This document shows, in pieces, positions 7,533-16,447 of a stretch of DNA of 64,000 bases. Positions within the stretch are counted from its first letter, which is position 1. Each line of letters starts with the position of its first letter. The notes below the pieces were generated by a model that had not been told where the DNA came from, ran no database searches, and worked only from the letters and a program-made list of their open reading frames with translations. The position numbers were made by a program, and so were the translations under genes. The stretch comes from Protaetiibacter sp. SSC-01 (GTDB taxonomy: Bacteria; Actinomycetota; Actinomycetes; Actinomycetales; Microbacteriaceae), in assembly GCF_014483895.1 (NCBI RefSeq), contig NZ_CP059987.1:2170001-2234000 (forward strand), written 5' to 3'.

Positions 7533-8285
7533 ATGACGTTCCAGCACGCCATCGAGGCCACCGGCCTCGTCAAGACCTACGGCACGGGACCCACCGCGGT
7601 CCGCGCCCTCGACCACGCGTCCCTCAGCATCGGCCGCGGTCGATTCACCGCCATCATGGGCCCGTCCGGCTCCGGCAAGTCCACTCTCATGCACGCCATG
7701 GCGGGACTCGACACCGTCGACGCCGGCAGCATCCGGCTCGGCGACCTTGAACTGGTCGGGCTGAGCGAGAAGAAGCGGACGCTGTTGCGCCGCACTCGCA
7801 TCGGCTTCATCTTCCAGTCGTACAACCTCATACCCGCTCTCACCGCCAAGGAGAACATCGAGCTGCCCCTGCGCCTAGCCGGTAAGAAAGCCGACAGCGG
7901 TTGGTTGCTTGAGCTCGCCACCACCCTCGGGATCGCCGACCGGCTCACCCATCGCCCTTCCGAGCTGTCCGGGGGACAGCAGCAGCGCGTCGCCGTGGCC
8001 CGCGCCCTCGCTGCCCGCCCCGAGGTCGTCTTCGCCGATGAACCCACCGGTGCGCTGGACTCCCGCGCCAGCACGGCGCTGCTGACCTTCCTCCGTCGTG
8101 CCGCGCACGACCTGGGGCAGACCATCGTCATGGTCACCCACGATCCGGTCGCCGCCGGCTACGCCGACAGGGTGGACTTCCTCTCGGACGGGCGGGTCGT
8201 GGACGGATTCGACAGCCCGACTGCCGCGTCCGTGCTCGACCGGATGGCTCGGTTCGACATGGAGCGCGACGAGGTGTCAGCATGA
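7533..8285 (+). CDS. ABC transporter ATP-binding protein (MacB/LolD type)
   Basis: A 250-residue ATPase with Walker A GPSGSGKST (about residue 42), Q-loop IFQSYNLIPALT, signature LSGGQQQR, Walker B VVFADEPTGALD and an H-loop in VTHDP. The sequence type is that of ATPases paired with FtsX/MacB-like permeases, and the next gene encodes one and overlaps it by ATGA. The pair probably extrudes a compound or lipid from the membrane rather than importing nutrients. Confidence 0.93.
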   Translation: MTFQHAIEATGLVKTYGTGPTAVRALDHASLSIGRGRFTAIMGPSGSGKSTLMHAMAGLDTVDAGSIRLGDLELVGLSEKKRTLLRRTRIGFIFQSYNLIPALTAKENIELPLRLAGKKADSGWLLELATTLGIADRLTHRPSELSGGQQQRVAVARALAARPEVVFADEPTGALDSRASTALLTFLRRAAHDLGQTIVMVTHDPVAAGYADRVDFLSDGRVVDGFDSPTAASVLDRMARFDMERDEVSA

Positions 8286-10795
8286 TTCGGTTCGCGTTCG
8301 CGCAGGTTCTCGCGCACCGGGTCCGACTGGTACTGACGGTCGTCGCCGTCATGCTCGGGGTCTCCTTCGTCTCCGGCGGCCTCGTGCTCAGCGACACCGC
8401 CCAGGAGCTGTTCGACGACCAGTTCGCCACCGCCACCGCCGGGACCGACGTGACAGTGCGCACGGCGACTGCCTTCGACTCCGGCATGGGCGTCGAGGTC
8501 GAACGCGACCCGATGCCGCCCAGCGTCCTCGCCGACGTCACCGCGCTCGACGAGGTCACCACGGCGGTGCCCGTCGCGAAGGGGACCGCCCGGCTGCAGC
8601 AGCAGGGAACGGACCTCGGCAGCTTCCAGTTGACCACCTGGGTCGACGAGCCCATCGGGTCCTACCCGCTCCTCGAGGGCAACGCGCCGAACCGACTCGG
8701 CGACGTCGTCATCGACAAGGCCGCCGCGACCACGCTCGGCCTAAGCATCGGCGACACTCTCACCGTCGCTGGGGCAGAAGCGGTGGACGCGCACATCGTC
8801 GGGCTAGCAGGGTTCGGCGACAGCGACGGACCGCCGGTCGGGTCCGTCGCGCTCACCACTCTGGCCACCGCTCAGCAGGTGCTGGCAGTGGGGGACGGGC
8901 ACAGTGAGATTCTCGTCACCTCGGACCTTCCCGTCGTGGAGATCCAGAGTGTGCTGGCGAACGAGCTCGGCTCCGACATTCAGGTCGCCACTGCCCAGGA
9001 CCTCGCCGCCGCGGGCGCTGAACAGGCCGCCTCCAACCTGGAAATGCTGCAGATCGTGCTGGTTGCGATGAGCGTGGCCGCCCTCATCATCGGCGCCTTC
9101 CTCATCGCCAACACCTTCAGCATCGTCATCTCCCAGCGAACCCGCGAGCTCGCCATCGTCCGGGCCGCCGGTGCTACCGGAAAGCAGGTGCTCGCCTCCG
9201 TGCTGGTGGAGGCCCTCATCGTCGGAGCGGTCGCCTCCGCCGCAGGCGTCGCCCTCGGAATCGTCAGCACCTACGGCCTACGCGCCCTCGCCCGTACCTT
9301 CGACGTGAGCATCCCAGACGGCGACCTCATGATCCTGCCTCGGACCATCATCATCGCGGTCGCAGTCGGCGTGGCCGTCACCGTGGTCGCCGCGATTGGG
9401 CCCGCCCGACGGGCCGCTGCGGTCTCACCGCTGGCGGCGATGCGCGCGAGCGCCGCCGAGGCGCGAGGTGTCGGGCGCTCCCGCAGCATCGCGGGAGCAG
9501 CCCTGCTGGCGGTCGGGGCAGCCGGTTCGGCTGCACCCTCCTTCGGCGCCCCGATGCTCCTGTTGGGTGCAGGGCTCGTGCTCGCACTCGTCGGCGTCGT
9601 CATGGTCGCTCCGCTCGCACTGCGCCCCGTGGTCGCACTGGTCGGGCGCGCCGGCGCTCGCACGGTCCCCGGACAGCTGGCGCGCGACGCCGCCCTGCTC
9701 GCGCCGCGCCGCACCGCCGCAACGGTCATGGCTCTGGCGTTCGGACTTGCCCTGATGGTGTTCGTGTCAATCGTCGGCGACTCCGTGAAGACAGCGACCG
9801 GTGCGCAGTACCGCGAAGTCATCTCCGCCGACGTCGTCATCGAAAGCGCCGGCCAGGAGATGCTCGGCGGCGTGCACTCGGCCGTGTACGACGAGGTCGT
9901 GGAGATCGCCGAAGTCGGCGACGCGACACGGCTGAAATACGGGCACTGGAAGGACGGCAAGACAACCAGCGCGCTTACCGGCCTCGACCCTGACGCCATC
10001 TTCACGGTCGCTCGCATCCAGATGGTGGACGGGGACATCGCGGACCTCAACGACGGCGGCGTGGTCATCGCCGAACGAGTCGCCACGGACCGGGACCTCA
10101 CCGTGGGCGACCAGCTTCCGATGACGTTCGCTCGCACCGGCGAGCAGCGGCTCCCCATCGTGGGAATCATCAAAGACAGGCCGGCGCAAGCCCTTCAGAC
10201 GGACTACTTCGTCTCCCTCGACACCTACGCCGCGCTCTTCACCGAAGACATGGACGCCAGCATCTTCGTGCTCGCCGGTGACGAGACCACCCCCGCAGAG
10301 CTCACCACGGCGCTGCAGGCGGCATTGGAAGGCCACCCGACGGTGCAGGTGCGCGACCAGGCCGCCGTCATCGCTGGCCGCACGCAGACCGTGGACCAGA
10401 TCCTCGGCCTGGTGACAGTGCTTCTCGCTTTCGCCATGGTCATCGCCGTACTCGGCATCGCGAACACCCTCGCCCTGTCGATCCTGGAACGCACTCGAGA
10501 GATCGGCCTGCTCCGCTCCATGGGAATGTCCCGCGGATCGGTCGCGCTGATGGTGCAGGCCGAAGCCGTCATCGTAGCCGTCGCTGCGGTCGTGACCGGT
10601 CTCGTGCTGGGTGTCGCCGGAAGCTTCGCGGCGGTTGGTGCGCTGTCCACCATCGCTCCGCTCAGCATCATGATCCCCGTGCCGCAGCTGTTCGTCATCG
10701 CCGGGATCGTGGCGGTAGCGGGGCTGCTGGCTGGCCTGGCCCCTGCCCGGCGGGCGGCCGGGCTCCCCGTCCTGGAGGCCCTCGCTCATGCGTGA
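8282..10795 (+). CDS. FtsX-like ABC transporter permease
   Basis: An 837-residue permease with a duplicated FtsX/MacB architecture: an N-terminal membrane helix, an extracytoplasmic domain of roughly 200 residues, a three-helix FtsX block near residues 255-380, two further hydrophobic segments and a second N-terminal-like helix, a second extracytoplasmic domain, and a final three-helix block (about 700-837). It works with the ATPase whose stop overlaps its start. Large two-FtsX permeases of actinobacteria are commonly linked to export or resistance; the substrate is not known. Confidence 0.92.
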   Translation: MIRFAFAQVLAHRVRLVLTVVAVMLGVSFVSGGLVLSDTAQELFDDQFATATAGTDVTVRTATAFDSGMGVEVERDPMPPSVLADVTALDEVTTAVPVAKGTARLQQQGTDLGSFQLTTWVDEPIGSYPLLEGNAPNRLGDVVIDKAAATTLGLSIGDTLTVAGAEAVDAHIVGLAGFGDSDGPPVGSVALTTLATAQQVLAVGDGHSEILVTSDLPVVEIQSVLANELGSDIQVATAQDLAAAGAEQAASNLEMLQIVLVAMSVAALIIGAFLIANTFSIVISQRTRELAIVRAAGATGKQVLASVLVEALIVGAVASAAGVALGIVSTYGLRALARTFDVSIPDGDLMILPRTIIIAVAVGVAVTVVAAIGPARRAAAVSPLAAMRASAAEARGVGRSRSIAGAALLAVGAAGSAAPSFGAPMLLLGAGLVLALVGVVMVAPLALRPVVALVGRAGARTVPGQLARDAALLAPRRTAATVMALAFGLALMVFVSIVGDSVKTATGAQYREVISADVVIESAGQEMLGGVHSAVYDEVVEIAEVGDATRLKYGHWKDGKTTSALTGLDPDAIFTVARIQMVDGDIADLNDGGVVIAERVATDRDLTVGDQLPMTFARTGEQRLPIVGIIKDRPAQALQTDYFVSLDTYAALFTEDMDASIFVLAGDETTPAELTTALQAALEGHPTVQVRDQAAVIAGRTQTVDQILGLVTVLLAFAMVIAVLGIANTLALSILERTREIGLLRSMGMSRGSVALMVQAEAVIVAVAAVVTGLVLGVAGSFAAVGALSTIAPLSIMIPVPQLFVIAGIVAVAGLLAGLAPARRAAGLPVLEALAHA

Positions 10796-12212
10796 ACGAA
10801 CCCGCCTGTACGTGCTCATCGCGGCGCAATTCGTGGTCATGCTCGACACCGCCGTCCTCAACGTCGCGCTGCCGACCATCGGGAGGGCGCTGTCGATGGA
10901 CCCCGTGGCCACAGCATGGCTGCTGAACGCGTACTTCCTCGTGTTCGGCGGGTGCCTGCTTGTCGCAGGCCGCGCCGCCGACGTCTTTGGCCGACGCCGC
11001 ATGTTCCTCATCGGCGCCGCACTCATGGTCGCCGGAGCGGCAATCGGGCTCACCAGCTCGACTGCGGCCACCCTCATCGCCGCCCGCCTGGTGCAGGCGC
11101 CGGGCGCCGCGGCGCTCAGCCCGGCGGCGATGTCGATGATCCTTGCGTCCACTGACGGGCAGGCTCGGGCGCGCGCCATGAGCGCGTGGGGTGCCGCATC
11201 GACGGTGGGCGGAGCGACTGGCGTCGCGGTGGGCGGTCTGGTCACCGCGGCGCTAGGGTGGCCGGCCATCTTCGGGCTCACCGGGGGTGTGGCCGCGCTG
11301 GTCCTCGCTTTCGGGTTCTGGCTCCTTCCCGCCGGCGGACCCGGACCGCGGCGGCCATTCGACGGTCCGGGCGCCACGCTGGTGACCGCTGCGGCGTTCG
11401 CCATCGCGTTCGCCGTGCTCTCCGTCCCGCAACAGGGCTGGCTGTCCGCCCCGGTCCTCACCGCGGCGGTGTGCTCGGTGATCCTGGTCGGGCTGCTCGT
11501 CATCCGCGAACGCCGTGCCCCGGACCCGCTGTTCCCCGGCACGGTGATGGGAAGCGCCCGCGTGGCGGTGACGCTGGTCGTGAACCTGCTGGGTGGTGCC
11601 GCGCGGATTGCATCGTTCGTGCTGGTGGCGTTCCTCCTGCAGCGCGTCCTGCGCATGGAGCCGGGCCCGGCGGGGATGGCGATGCTTCCCAGTTCGCTCA
11701 TCGGGTTCGCTGTCAGCGTCGCCGTGTTGCCGAAGTTGCTTGCTCGATTCGGGCCGGAACGTGTCGTCACCGCCGGCTGCGTCTCCCTTACCGCCGCACA
11801 CCTCATCTTCGCCGCAGCCGCTCCCGGCAGCTCGTATGCCGTGCAGGTGCTGCCTGGGCTCGCCCTGGCCGCGGCTGGCGTGGCGCTGAGCTTCACACCC
11901 ACCACGCTGATCCTTGCCCGCGAGGTCAGTCGCCGCGACGCCGGCGTGGGCTCGGGACTGGCGTCGGCCAGCGCCCAGCTCGGTGGGATGTTCGGTATCG
12001 CGGTGTTCGGCGCGGTTGACGCCGCCGCCACAGCAACGACGGGCTCTGCCGCCGGCGTGTCCGCTGCGTTCATCGTCGCCGCGGCTTTCGCCGCTGGTGC
12101 CGGTGTCCTGATGGTGGTCCAGCTGCGGTGGGACCGGCGGGCCATCCGCGTCGAACATGAAATCCCGGCGAGCCTGTTGGATCGTCCGGCTCGTCAGGCG
12201 GCCGCGCAATGA
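10788..12212 (+). CDS. MFS drug transporter, DHA2-type
   Basis: A 474-residue major facilitator beginning with a helix ending LDTAVLNVALPTIGRAL, typical of EmrB/QacA-like (DHA2) exporters. The loop 2-3 motif RAADVFGRRRMFLIG is present and about 14 hydrophobic segments can be traced. The start overlaps the permease gene by 8 nt and the stop overlaps the next acetyltransferase. A second exporter in the same operon strengthens the view that the operon handles a toxic small molecule. Confidence 0.9.
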   Translation: MRERTRLYVLIAAQFVVMLDTAVLNVALPTIGRALSMDPVATAWLLNAYFLVFGGCLLVAGRAADVFGRRRMFLIGAALMVAGAAIGLTSSTAATLIAARLVQAPGAAALSPAAMSMILASTDGQARARAMSAWGAASTVGGATGVAVGGLVTAALGWPAIFGLTGGVAALVLAFGFWLLPAGGPGPRRPFDGPGATLVTAAAFAIAFAVLSVPQQGWLSAPVLTAAVCSVILVGLLVIRERRAPDPLFPGTVMGSARVAVTLVVNLLGGAARIASFVLVAFLLQRVLRMEPGPAGMAMLPSSLIGFAVSVAVLPKLLARFGPERVVTAGCVSLTAAHLIFAAAAPGSSYAVQVLPGLALAAAGVALSFTPTTLILAREVSRRDAGVGSGLASASAQLGGMFGIAVFGAVDAAATATTGSAAGVSAAFIVAAAFAAGAGVLMVVQLRWDRRAIRVEHEIPASLLDRPARQAAAQ

Positions 12213-12823
12213 GCGACACGAACGGTGCCGTGCCGCACGTGCGACGAGTCGGCAGCGACGATCTGGCGACCATCGCGGACACCCTGGCCGCGGCGTTCAT
12301 CGACTACCCGTGGACACGATGGACCGTCCCGGGCTCCGAACACGACCTGCCACGGCTCCGGAGGTTGCAGGAGGCCTATCTCACCGCCTTCGCGCTCCCG
12401 TACGGCGCCATCTGGGCGACCTTGGACCTGAAATCGGTAGCAGTGTTCGTGCGCAACCCGGCAGCTACACCCGAGACGGCGGACTGGGACCGCATCACCT
12501 TCCTGCACGGCAGCGACGGCATCGCACGCGTTGAGCAGCACGAGCAGGCCGCCGCACCGCTCCGCCCTCATCACGACTGGACTCTGGCGACCGTCGGCAC
12601 CCATCCCGACTACCAGGGCCGCGGATACGGTGCAGCCGTCATCACCGCAGGGCTTGCCGACCTCGACGCACATGGCGGAACCTGCCTTCTCGAGACCTCC
12701 ACCGACGACAACATCCGTCTCTACCAGCGCCTCGGCTTCCAAACGGTCACCACGGTGGCCGCTCTCGCGGGCAGCCCGCCGGTCACGATCATGCTCCGGC
12801 GCCGCAGCGGACCGGCATCATGA
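12209..12823 (+). CDS. GNAT family N-acetyltransferase (second in operon)
   Basis: A 204-residue GNAT protein. The cofactor motif HPDYQGRGYGAAVI (about residues 131-144) is followed by ETSTDDNIRLYQRLGFQTV, the classical C-terminal GNAT block. It is unrelated in detail to the GNAT at 7042, so the operon carries two distinct acetyltransferases. ATGA overlaps join it to the genes on both sides. The acceptor is unknown. Confidence 0.88.
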   Translation: MSDTNGAVPHVRRVGSDDLATIADTLAAAFIDYPWTRWTVPGSEHDLPRLRRLQEAYLTAFALPYGAIWATLDLKSVAVFVRNPAATPETADWDRITFLHGSDGIARVEQHEQAAAPLRPHHDWTLATVGTHPDYQGRGYGAAVITAGLADLDAHGGTCLLETSTDDNIRLYQRLGFQTVTTVAALAGSPPVTIMLRRRSGPAS

Positions 12824-13731
12824 GCACGCCCGTCGTCCAAGCCGCGCTCAGAAGGGCGACGGAGTGGGAACGTCTCGCGCTATCGGAGATCGGGGACGGT
12901 CAGGCCGTCGCAGCGTTCGCCATCCCACCCACGTACCTGCTGGAAGCGGTGCGCTCCGTAGACGAGGCGGAATCCGCTCGTCTGCGGCGGGAAATGCGCG
13001 AGCGTTCGGACTCGCCCAGCGCACTTCTCACGGACCGGTTCGTTCGGTGGCTGCTGCGCCGGAACCAATTCCTGCCGCTCGACCCCCGCACGCGCCGACG
13101 GATCCAGGACACCTACGACCGGGGCTTCCTACGCGCACTGCGGCTCCACGAGCATGCGACCCGGCGCGACCTCGCCGGCCTGATCGAGGACCACGGCAAC
13201 GCGCTCCGGTCGCTGGTTACCGATATCACCGGCGGAGCGCCGCGGGACGTCGTCTCCGGCGAATACAGCCCCGCCACGCAACTGGCCGTGCTCGGACTCA
13301 CCATGGCTTCCGTCCGTGGCCCGGTCCTCGACATCGGCAGCGGTGAACATGCCCTCCTGGTCCACCACCTGCGGTCAGCGGGAGTGGAAGCGCACGGCAT
13401 CGACCACCTCGCGGACGGCGCGATGCAGGCGGACTGGCTCACCTTCGATCCCGGACGCAACCGGTGGGCGACGATCACCGCGCACCACTCCTTCACCCTG
13501 CATTTCCGCCACCACCATCACCGCGCGGACGCCGGCGACACCGCATCGGCGTATGCCGAGGCCTTCATGCGATACCTGTTCGCACTCGAAGTTGGGGGCA
13601 CTTTCGCGTACGCGCCAGCCGTCCCCTTCTTTGAAGCGCTCCTTCCTCCCGACCGCTGGCTGGCCCGGCCAACCGCCCGGATCCTCAACGGTGTGACGAC
13701 CACCTCAACGCAGATCACCCGGAGGTACTGA
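12820..13731 (+). CDS. Putative SAM-dependent methyltransferase
   Basis: A 303-residue protein. Residues about 165-190 read GPVLDIGSGEHALLVHHLRS followed by VEAHGID, which fits Rossmann methyltransferase motif I (D-x-G-x-G) and the acidic end of strand 2. About 160 helical residues precede this domain and I do not recognise them. A histidine-rich stretch (HFRHHHHR) follows motif III. Methyltransferase activity is an inference from motif I alone. The gene is coupled by overlap to the acetyltransferase before and the SnoaL-like gene after. Confidence 0.6.
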   Translation: MSTPVVQAALRRATEWERLALSEIGDGQAVAAFAIPPTYLLEAVRSVDEAESARLRREMRERSDSPSALLTDRFVRWLLRRNQFLPLDPRTRRRIQDTYDRGFLRALRLHEHATRRDLAGLIEDHGNALRSLVTDITGGAPRDVVSGEYSPATQLAVLGLTMASVRGPVLDIGSGEHALLVHHLRSAGVEAHGIDHLADGAMQADWLTFDPGRNRWATITAHHSFTLHFRHHHHRADAGDTASAYAEAFMRYLFALEVGGTFAYAPAVPFFEALLPPDRWLARPTARILNGVTTTSTQITRRY

Positions 13732-14150
13732 TGAACTCGCCCGATCTCGTCTCTTTCATGCCCGCCCGTGCTGCCGCGCCCGACGGCTACCGGGGCGCGC
13801 TGGACGCCTACATCGCAGGAACCAACACACACGACTTCGACCACGTCCGCCCGCTGCTCCACCCGGATGTCGTCTTCCGATTCAGCGACACCGACTGCAC
13901 CACGCTGCTCGCCGCCCAGCACTATTTCGAGAACACCTGGTCGGTCGTCCAAGACGAGCACTACGAAGCAGTCGACGTCGCGTGGCGGGTTCCGACTCCG
14001 ACAACCGCCATCGCGTCCTACACCTACCGATGGGCGGGAGTCATCGACGGCGAACGCCGGAGCGGCAGCGGACGCGCCACGAACGTCTTCGTCACCGGTA
14101 CCGACGGCCGCTGGGTGCTCGCACACGAACACCTCAGCCCAGCCCCTTGA
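13731..14150 (+). CDS. SnoaL-like / NTF2-fold protein
   Basis: A 139-residue protein with the NTF2-like pattern: DGYRGALDAYIAGTNTHDF, then a conserved HPDVVF, and at the C-terminus a sheet with GRWVLAHEHLS. The fold is used by polyketide cyclases, isomerases and small binding proteins. It is the last gene of the seven-gene operon, and its ATG shares a base with the previous stop (TGATG). A role in modifying or sequestering the operon's compound is a guess. Confidence 0.72.
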   Translation: MNSPDLVSFMPARAAAPDGYRGALDAYIAGTNTHDFDHVRPLLHPDVVFRFSDTDCTTLLAAQHYFENTWSVVQDEHYEAVDVAWRVPTPTTAIASYTYRWAGVIDGERRSGSGRATNVFVTGTDGRWVLAHEHLSPAP

Positions 14151-14188
14151 CGACTCCTTCTCGAAGGTCGCGCCCGGTTCTGCAGCAG

Positions 14189-14374
14189 CTAGACGCCTGA
14201 TGCGGGGCGACGCTCTGGCGTCGGTACCGGTGCACGCACGCCGAGCTGCGCCCACGCGTCGGCGAGCATCCGCACGCCCTGCTCGAGCTCCTCGGGCGGG
14301 CTGGTCATGGGCAGGCGGAGGAAGCGCTCGAGGGAGCCGTCGATGGAGAACTTCGGGCCGGGCACGAGCGACAT
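14189..14374 (-). pseudogene. Aminotransferase class I/II, C-terminal fragment
   Basis: Sixty-one residues in frame (LVPGPKFSIDGSLERFLRLP, then SPPEELEQGVRMLADAW) match the last part of fold-type I PLP aminotransferases of the kind fused in MocR/GntR regulators: the small-domain strand with a carboxylate-binding arginine followed by the final helix. Nothing upstream of 14374 continues it, so about 85 percent of the gene is missing. It is a scar at the right side of the island. Confidence 0.6.
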
Positions 14375-14379
14375 CGTCG

Positions 14380-15056
14380 GTGGCCACTATTGGCATACGA
14401 CGGAGTCGTACAACGCGGGAGACACCGCCCGAATACGGGCATTGTTGGAGTACATCGCCGCGTCAGAGTGCGTCTCTCTGGTGGCCGTGCAAACGGACGT
14501 CATCAACGGCGATCTGGAGCACGCCCGGAGAGAGTGCCTCGCCGGCCTCTTGGCCGCCCTTTCGCAAGCCGGCGTGCGGCTAGTGGTACTCGAGCGAAGG
14601 CGAACTCAAGCGGAGCGCAACGCAGATTCGGCGCTTATACGACGGCTCGTGGTCAGCCAGCGAGCCGGACGCGTCGAGGCGGTCCAGGCAACCCCTTCCG
14701 CCGAGGAGTTACTCTGGGCACCCGACGTCGTGGGCTGGGCGATGCGCCGTGACCTCGCTACCGGCGATCCGGTGTGGTTCGATACCGTCGAGTCGTGCGT
14801 TCAGGTTGTGCACGCCTGCGACGGGTTTCGCCTTAACGCGAAGAGGCCGGATCATGCCGCAGCAGTTGATTCCGGCCCCGACGAATCCACCGTCCTTGCG
14901 GATAGGGGGAAGCGACGTTCTTCGCGTTCAAGTGTGCCACTCAAGCGCGACCCATCGCAACGCCTCTCGGCCTTTCTCAGTGAGCTCTCACATGCGACGT
15001 CACGTGAGACATATGCGGCGACTCGCGCATGGATTCTCGAGGAGTTCCCGCCGTAG
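14380..15056 (+). pseudogene. 5'-truncated hypothetical protein
   Basis: An open frame continues from about 14380 to a stop at 15056 (roughly 225 residues). The part from HYWHTTESYNAGDTARIRAL onward has normal protein composition and includes LLWAPDVVGWAMRRDLATGD, a pattern seen in small actinobacterial hypothetical proteins. The in-frame codons before 14380 are antisense to the aminotransferase remnant, so the true start was lost. The base composition is visibly less GC-rich than the flanks and codon choice is looser (CGA, TTG, ATA). Function not recognised. Confidence 0.45.
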
Positions 15057-15069
15057 TGCAGCAGGTGAG

Positions 15070-16344
15070 CTACTTCACTTTCGCGACGAGCGCGATGACC
15101 GCGGCGCCGATGGCGGTGAGGAAGCCGGCGAGCAGGAAGAGCCCGGAGAAGCCGCCGACCGCGGCGACGATGAGGGCACCGAGGAGCGGCGCCATCGCGA
15201 CCGGCACCTGGTAGGCGACGTTCATGATGCCGAGGTCCTTGGCGCGGTGGTGCGCGTGCGGGATCACCTGGGTGGCGAGCGCCTGGCCCGCGGAGAGGTA
15301 GGCGCCGTAGCCGAGGCCGAGGAAGACCGCCGCGGCGAAGGTGATCGTGTAGTCGGTGAAGAAGGCGAGCACGAGCGCCGACAGAGCCTGCAGCAGCGCG
15401 CCCCAGATCACGAACACTTTGCGGCGCGCGATGCGGTCGGAGACGCGGCCGAGGATGAGCGCCGACGCGACGACGCACACGAGGTAGACGACGATGAGCG
15501 GCAGGAAGGCCTGGCGGGCCTGGTCGCCGAACTCGAGCTCGTGCGCGATGTAGTAGAGCAGCAGGCCCGTGCCGAGCGCGTTGCCGGCGTTCACGAGGAA
15601 GCCGCTCACCCAGGTCCAGGCGAAGTCGGGGTGCTTCTTGGGCGAGACCCACATGCCCGCGAGGAGCGACCCGGCGGGGCGCTGGTCGGCCGTGATGGGC
15701 GTCTCCTTGACGAACAGCATCACCGGCACGACGAGCACGACGAGCGCGACGGCGAGCACGACGTAGCCGACGGTCACCGTCGTGAACACGAGCGTGAAGA
15801 GCACGGCGCCGAGGATGATGCCGACGGCGCGGGGCGACGACAGCCACCCCGAGACCCAGCCGCGCTGGCGCACCGGCACCTGGTCGTTGATCAGCGCCGT
15901 GAGGGCGGCGACGACGGCGCTGAAGCCGACGAGCGCGAGCGCCCAGAGCACCGTGATGAGCACGAGGCCCTGCACGAAGCCGAGCGCGAGGAGCCCGACG
16001 GCGAACAGGATCGAGCCGCCGAGGATCCACGGGCGGCGGCGCCCCAGCTTCGAGGTCGTGCGGTCGGACAGGTAGCCCGCGATCGGGAACGACAGGATCA
16101 TCGCGGCGCCCGCGATGCCCGACACGACGCCGAAGGCGACCACCGGGTCCGTCCAGTTCGCGGTGCCGTCGACCTCGGCTGCGACCTGCAGCGGCAGGGC
16201 GACGCGGAACGGCCCCAGCTGCCCCATCCAGACGCCGACCCAGGCGGCGGCGAAGGCGGCGATCCAGGCGCCGGTGACGGCCCGCTGGGGCTCCACGAAC
16301 GGCGCGACGGACGGGGGCGTGGACACGGATGCGGCGTGCGACAC
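15070..16344 (-). CDS. MFS transporter (paralogue of the gene at 3315-4610)
   Basis: A 424-residue major facilitator with about 12 membrane segments and the loop motif LSDRTTSKLGRRRPWILGG. The start VEPQRAVTGAWIAAFAAAWV is almost the same as in the MFS at 3315-4610, as are the central RQRGWVSGWLSSP and C-terminal blocks, so the two arose by duplication. GTG 16344 is chosen because AGAGGAG lies just upstream; the longer frame overlaps ndh's terminator. It ends 13 bp from the truncated island gene. Confidence 0.9.
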   Translation of the reverse strand: MSHAASVSTPPSVAPFVEPQRAVTGAWIAAFAAAWVGVWMGQLGPFRVALPLQVAAEVDGTANWTDPVVAFGVVSGIAGAAMILSFPIAGYLSDRTTSKLGRRRPWILGGSILFAVGLLALGFVQGLVLITVLWALALVGFSAVVAALTALINDQVPVRQRGWVSGWLSSPRAVGIILGAVLFTLVFTTVTVGYVVLAVALVVLVVPVMLFVKETPITADQRPAGSLLAGMWVSPKKHPDFAWTWVSGFLVNAGNALGTGLLLYYIAHELEFGDQARQAFLPLIVVYLVCVVASALILGRVSDRIARRKVFVIWGALLQALSALVLAFFTDYTITFAAAVFLGLGYGAYLSAGQALATQVIPHAHHRAKDLGIMNVAYQVPVAMAPLLGALIVAAVGGFSGLFLLAGFLTAIGAAVIALVAKVK

Positions 16345-16390
16345 GGCGACTCCTCTTCTTCGAGCAGACCTCCACTGTCGCAACATTCGA

Positions 16391-16430
16391 ACGGCCCGTC
16401 GCCCCCCAGAGAGAGGGTGCGACGGGCCGT
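16391..16430 (-). terminator. Hairpin terminator downstream of ndh
   Basis: A perfect 12-bp inverted repeat, ACGGCCCGTCGC and GCGACGGGCCGT, with a 16-nt loop, lies 17 bp past the stop of the type II NADH dehydrogenase gene and before the MFS gene start. No long T run follows, as is common in high-GC actinobacteria. Confidence 0.65.
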
Positions 16431-16447
16431 CCAGTAGAACGAGTGCG

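Noticed and set aside
14307-14379. Annotated-looking start of the 249-codon frame at 14307
   Set aside because: The first 25 codons are the antisense of the aminotransferase remnant, so they cannot be the original N-terminus.
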